Notes under the pieces: model-generated | The model's input: only the letters and a program-made list of their open reading frames with translations | Told to the model about the DNA's origin: nothing | Database searches by the model: none | In this document: one piece after another, positions 5,451 through 5,453 of the stretch | Position numbering within the stretch: the first letter of the stretch is position 1 | Layout: every line of letters begins with the position of its first letter | Program-made: the position numbers and the translations under genes | Source of the DNA: Anaeromyxobacter sp. | Lineage (GTDB): Bacteria; Myxococcota; Myxococcia; Myxococcales; Anaeromyxobacteraceae | Assembly (NCBI GenBank): GCA_020028115.1 | Contig: JAHWYA010000171.1 | Location: 1-5,453 of the forward strand | Direction: 5' to 3' | Length of the DNA: 5,453 bases

Positions 5451-5453
5451 GAC

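Noticed and set aside
1..5453. CRISPR array, tRNA/rRNA, insertion sequence ends, phage genes
   Set aside because: Looked for regularly spaced repeats, cloverleaf arms, terminal inverted repeats with a transposase, and integrase-like frames; none seen.

Overview
This is a very GC-rich window (by eye around 70%, with G or C at most third codon positions). It has compact gene packing, purine-rich Shine-Dalgarno sites and long meaningless open frames on both strands, as expected of high-GC DNA. A TetR-controlled FtsX-type ABC transporter, a bacterial phospholipid-scramblase homologue and small membrane proteins would fit a myxobacterium-like (Myxococcota) or other high-GC soil bacterium chromosome. 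That placement is a guess: no rRNA, tRNA or marker gene is present, and nothing indicates a phage, plasmid, IS element or CRISPR array.

Layout from left to right. (1) At 1-62 there may be the last codons of a rightward gene, facing a leftward gene across a hairpin that joins the two stop codons. (2) 60-596 (-) is a two-helix membrane protein with a PH-like C-terminal domain. (3) 684-872 (+), divergent from it across 87 bases, is a 62-residue very hydrophobic protein with an excellent ribosome binding site. (4) A GC hairpin at 872-894 fills the gap to the converging transporter operon. (5) 3974 back to 896 (-) is a two-gene operon: a LolD/MacB-type ATPase followed, with an 8-base overlap, by a 792-residue permease made of two FtsX modules. 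(6) 3975-4106 is a divergent control region with a perfect 21-bp palindrome over the predicted -10 of the transporter promoter. (7) 4107-4682 (+) is the TetR-family repressor. (8) 4683-4799 holds a terminator-like hairpin and then a second structured element that buries a ribosome binding site. (9) 4800-5450 (+) is a scramblase-family (PF03803-type) protein starting at TTG.

How the parts may work together: the TetR protein most likely binds the 21-bp palindrome and represses the ATPase-permease operon, releasing it when an unknown, probably hydrophobic, ligand appears. The transporter has no adaptor (MacA-like) or outer-membrane gene in the window. Its cargo cannot be read from sequence, but a lipid, lipoprotein, peptide or amphiphilic drug is typical for the family. 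The scramblase homologue downstream of tetR, plus the two small membrane proteins, make a membrane or lipid homeostasis neighbourhood conceivable; that is inference from adjacency only.

The least ordinary signals are non-coding. They are the perfect operator, a second GGACA/TGTCC pair nearer tetR, a possible two-state RNA leader over the scramblase ribosome binding site, and a 20-bp near-identical sequence that occurs twice, each time against a strong hairpin.
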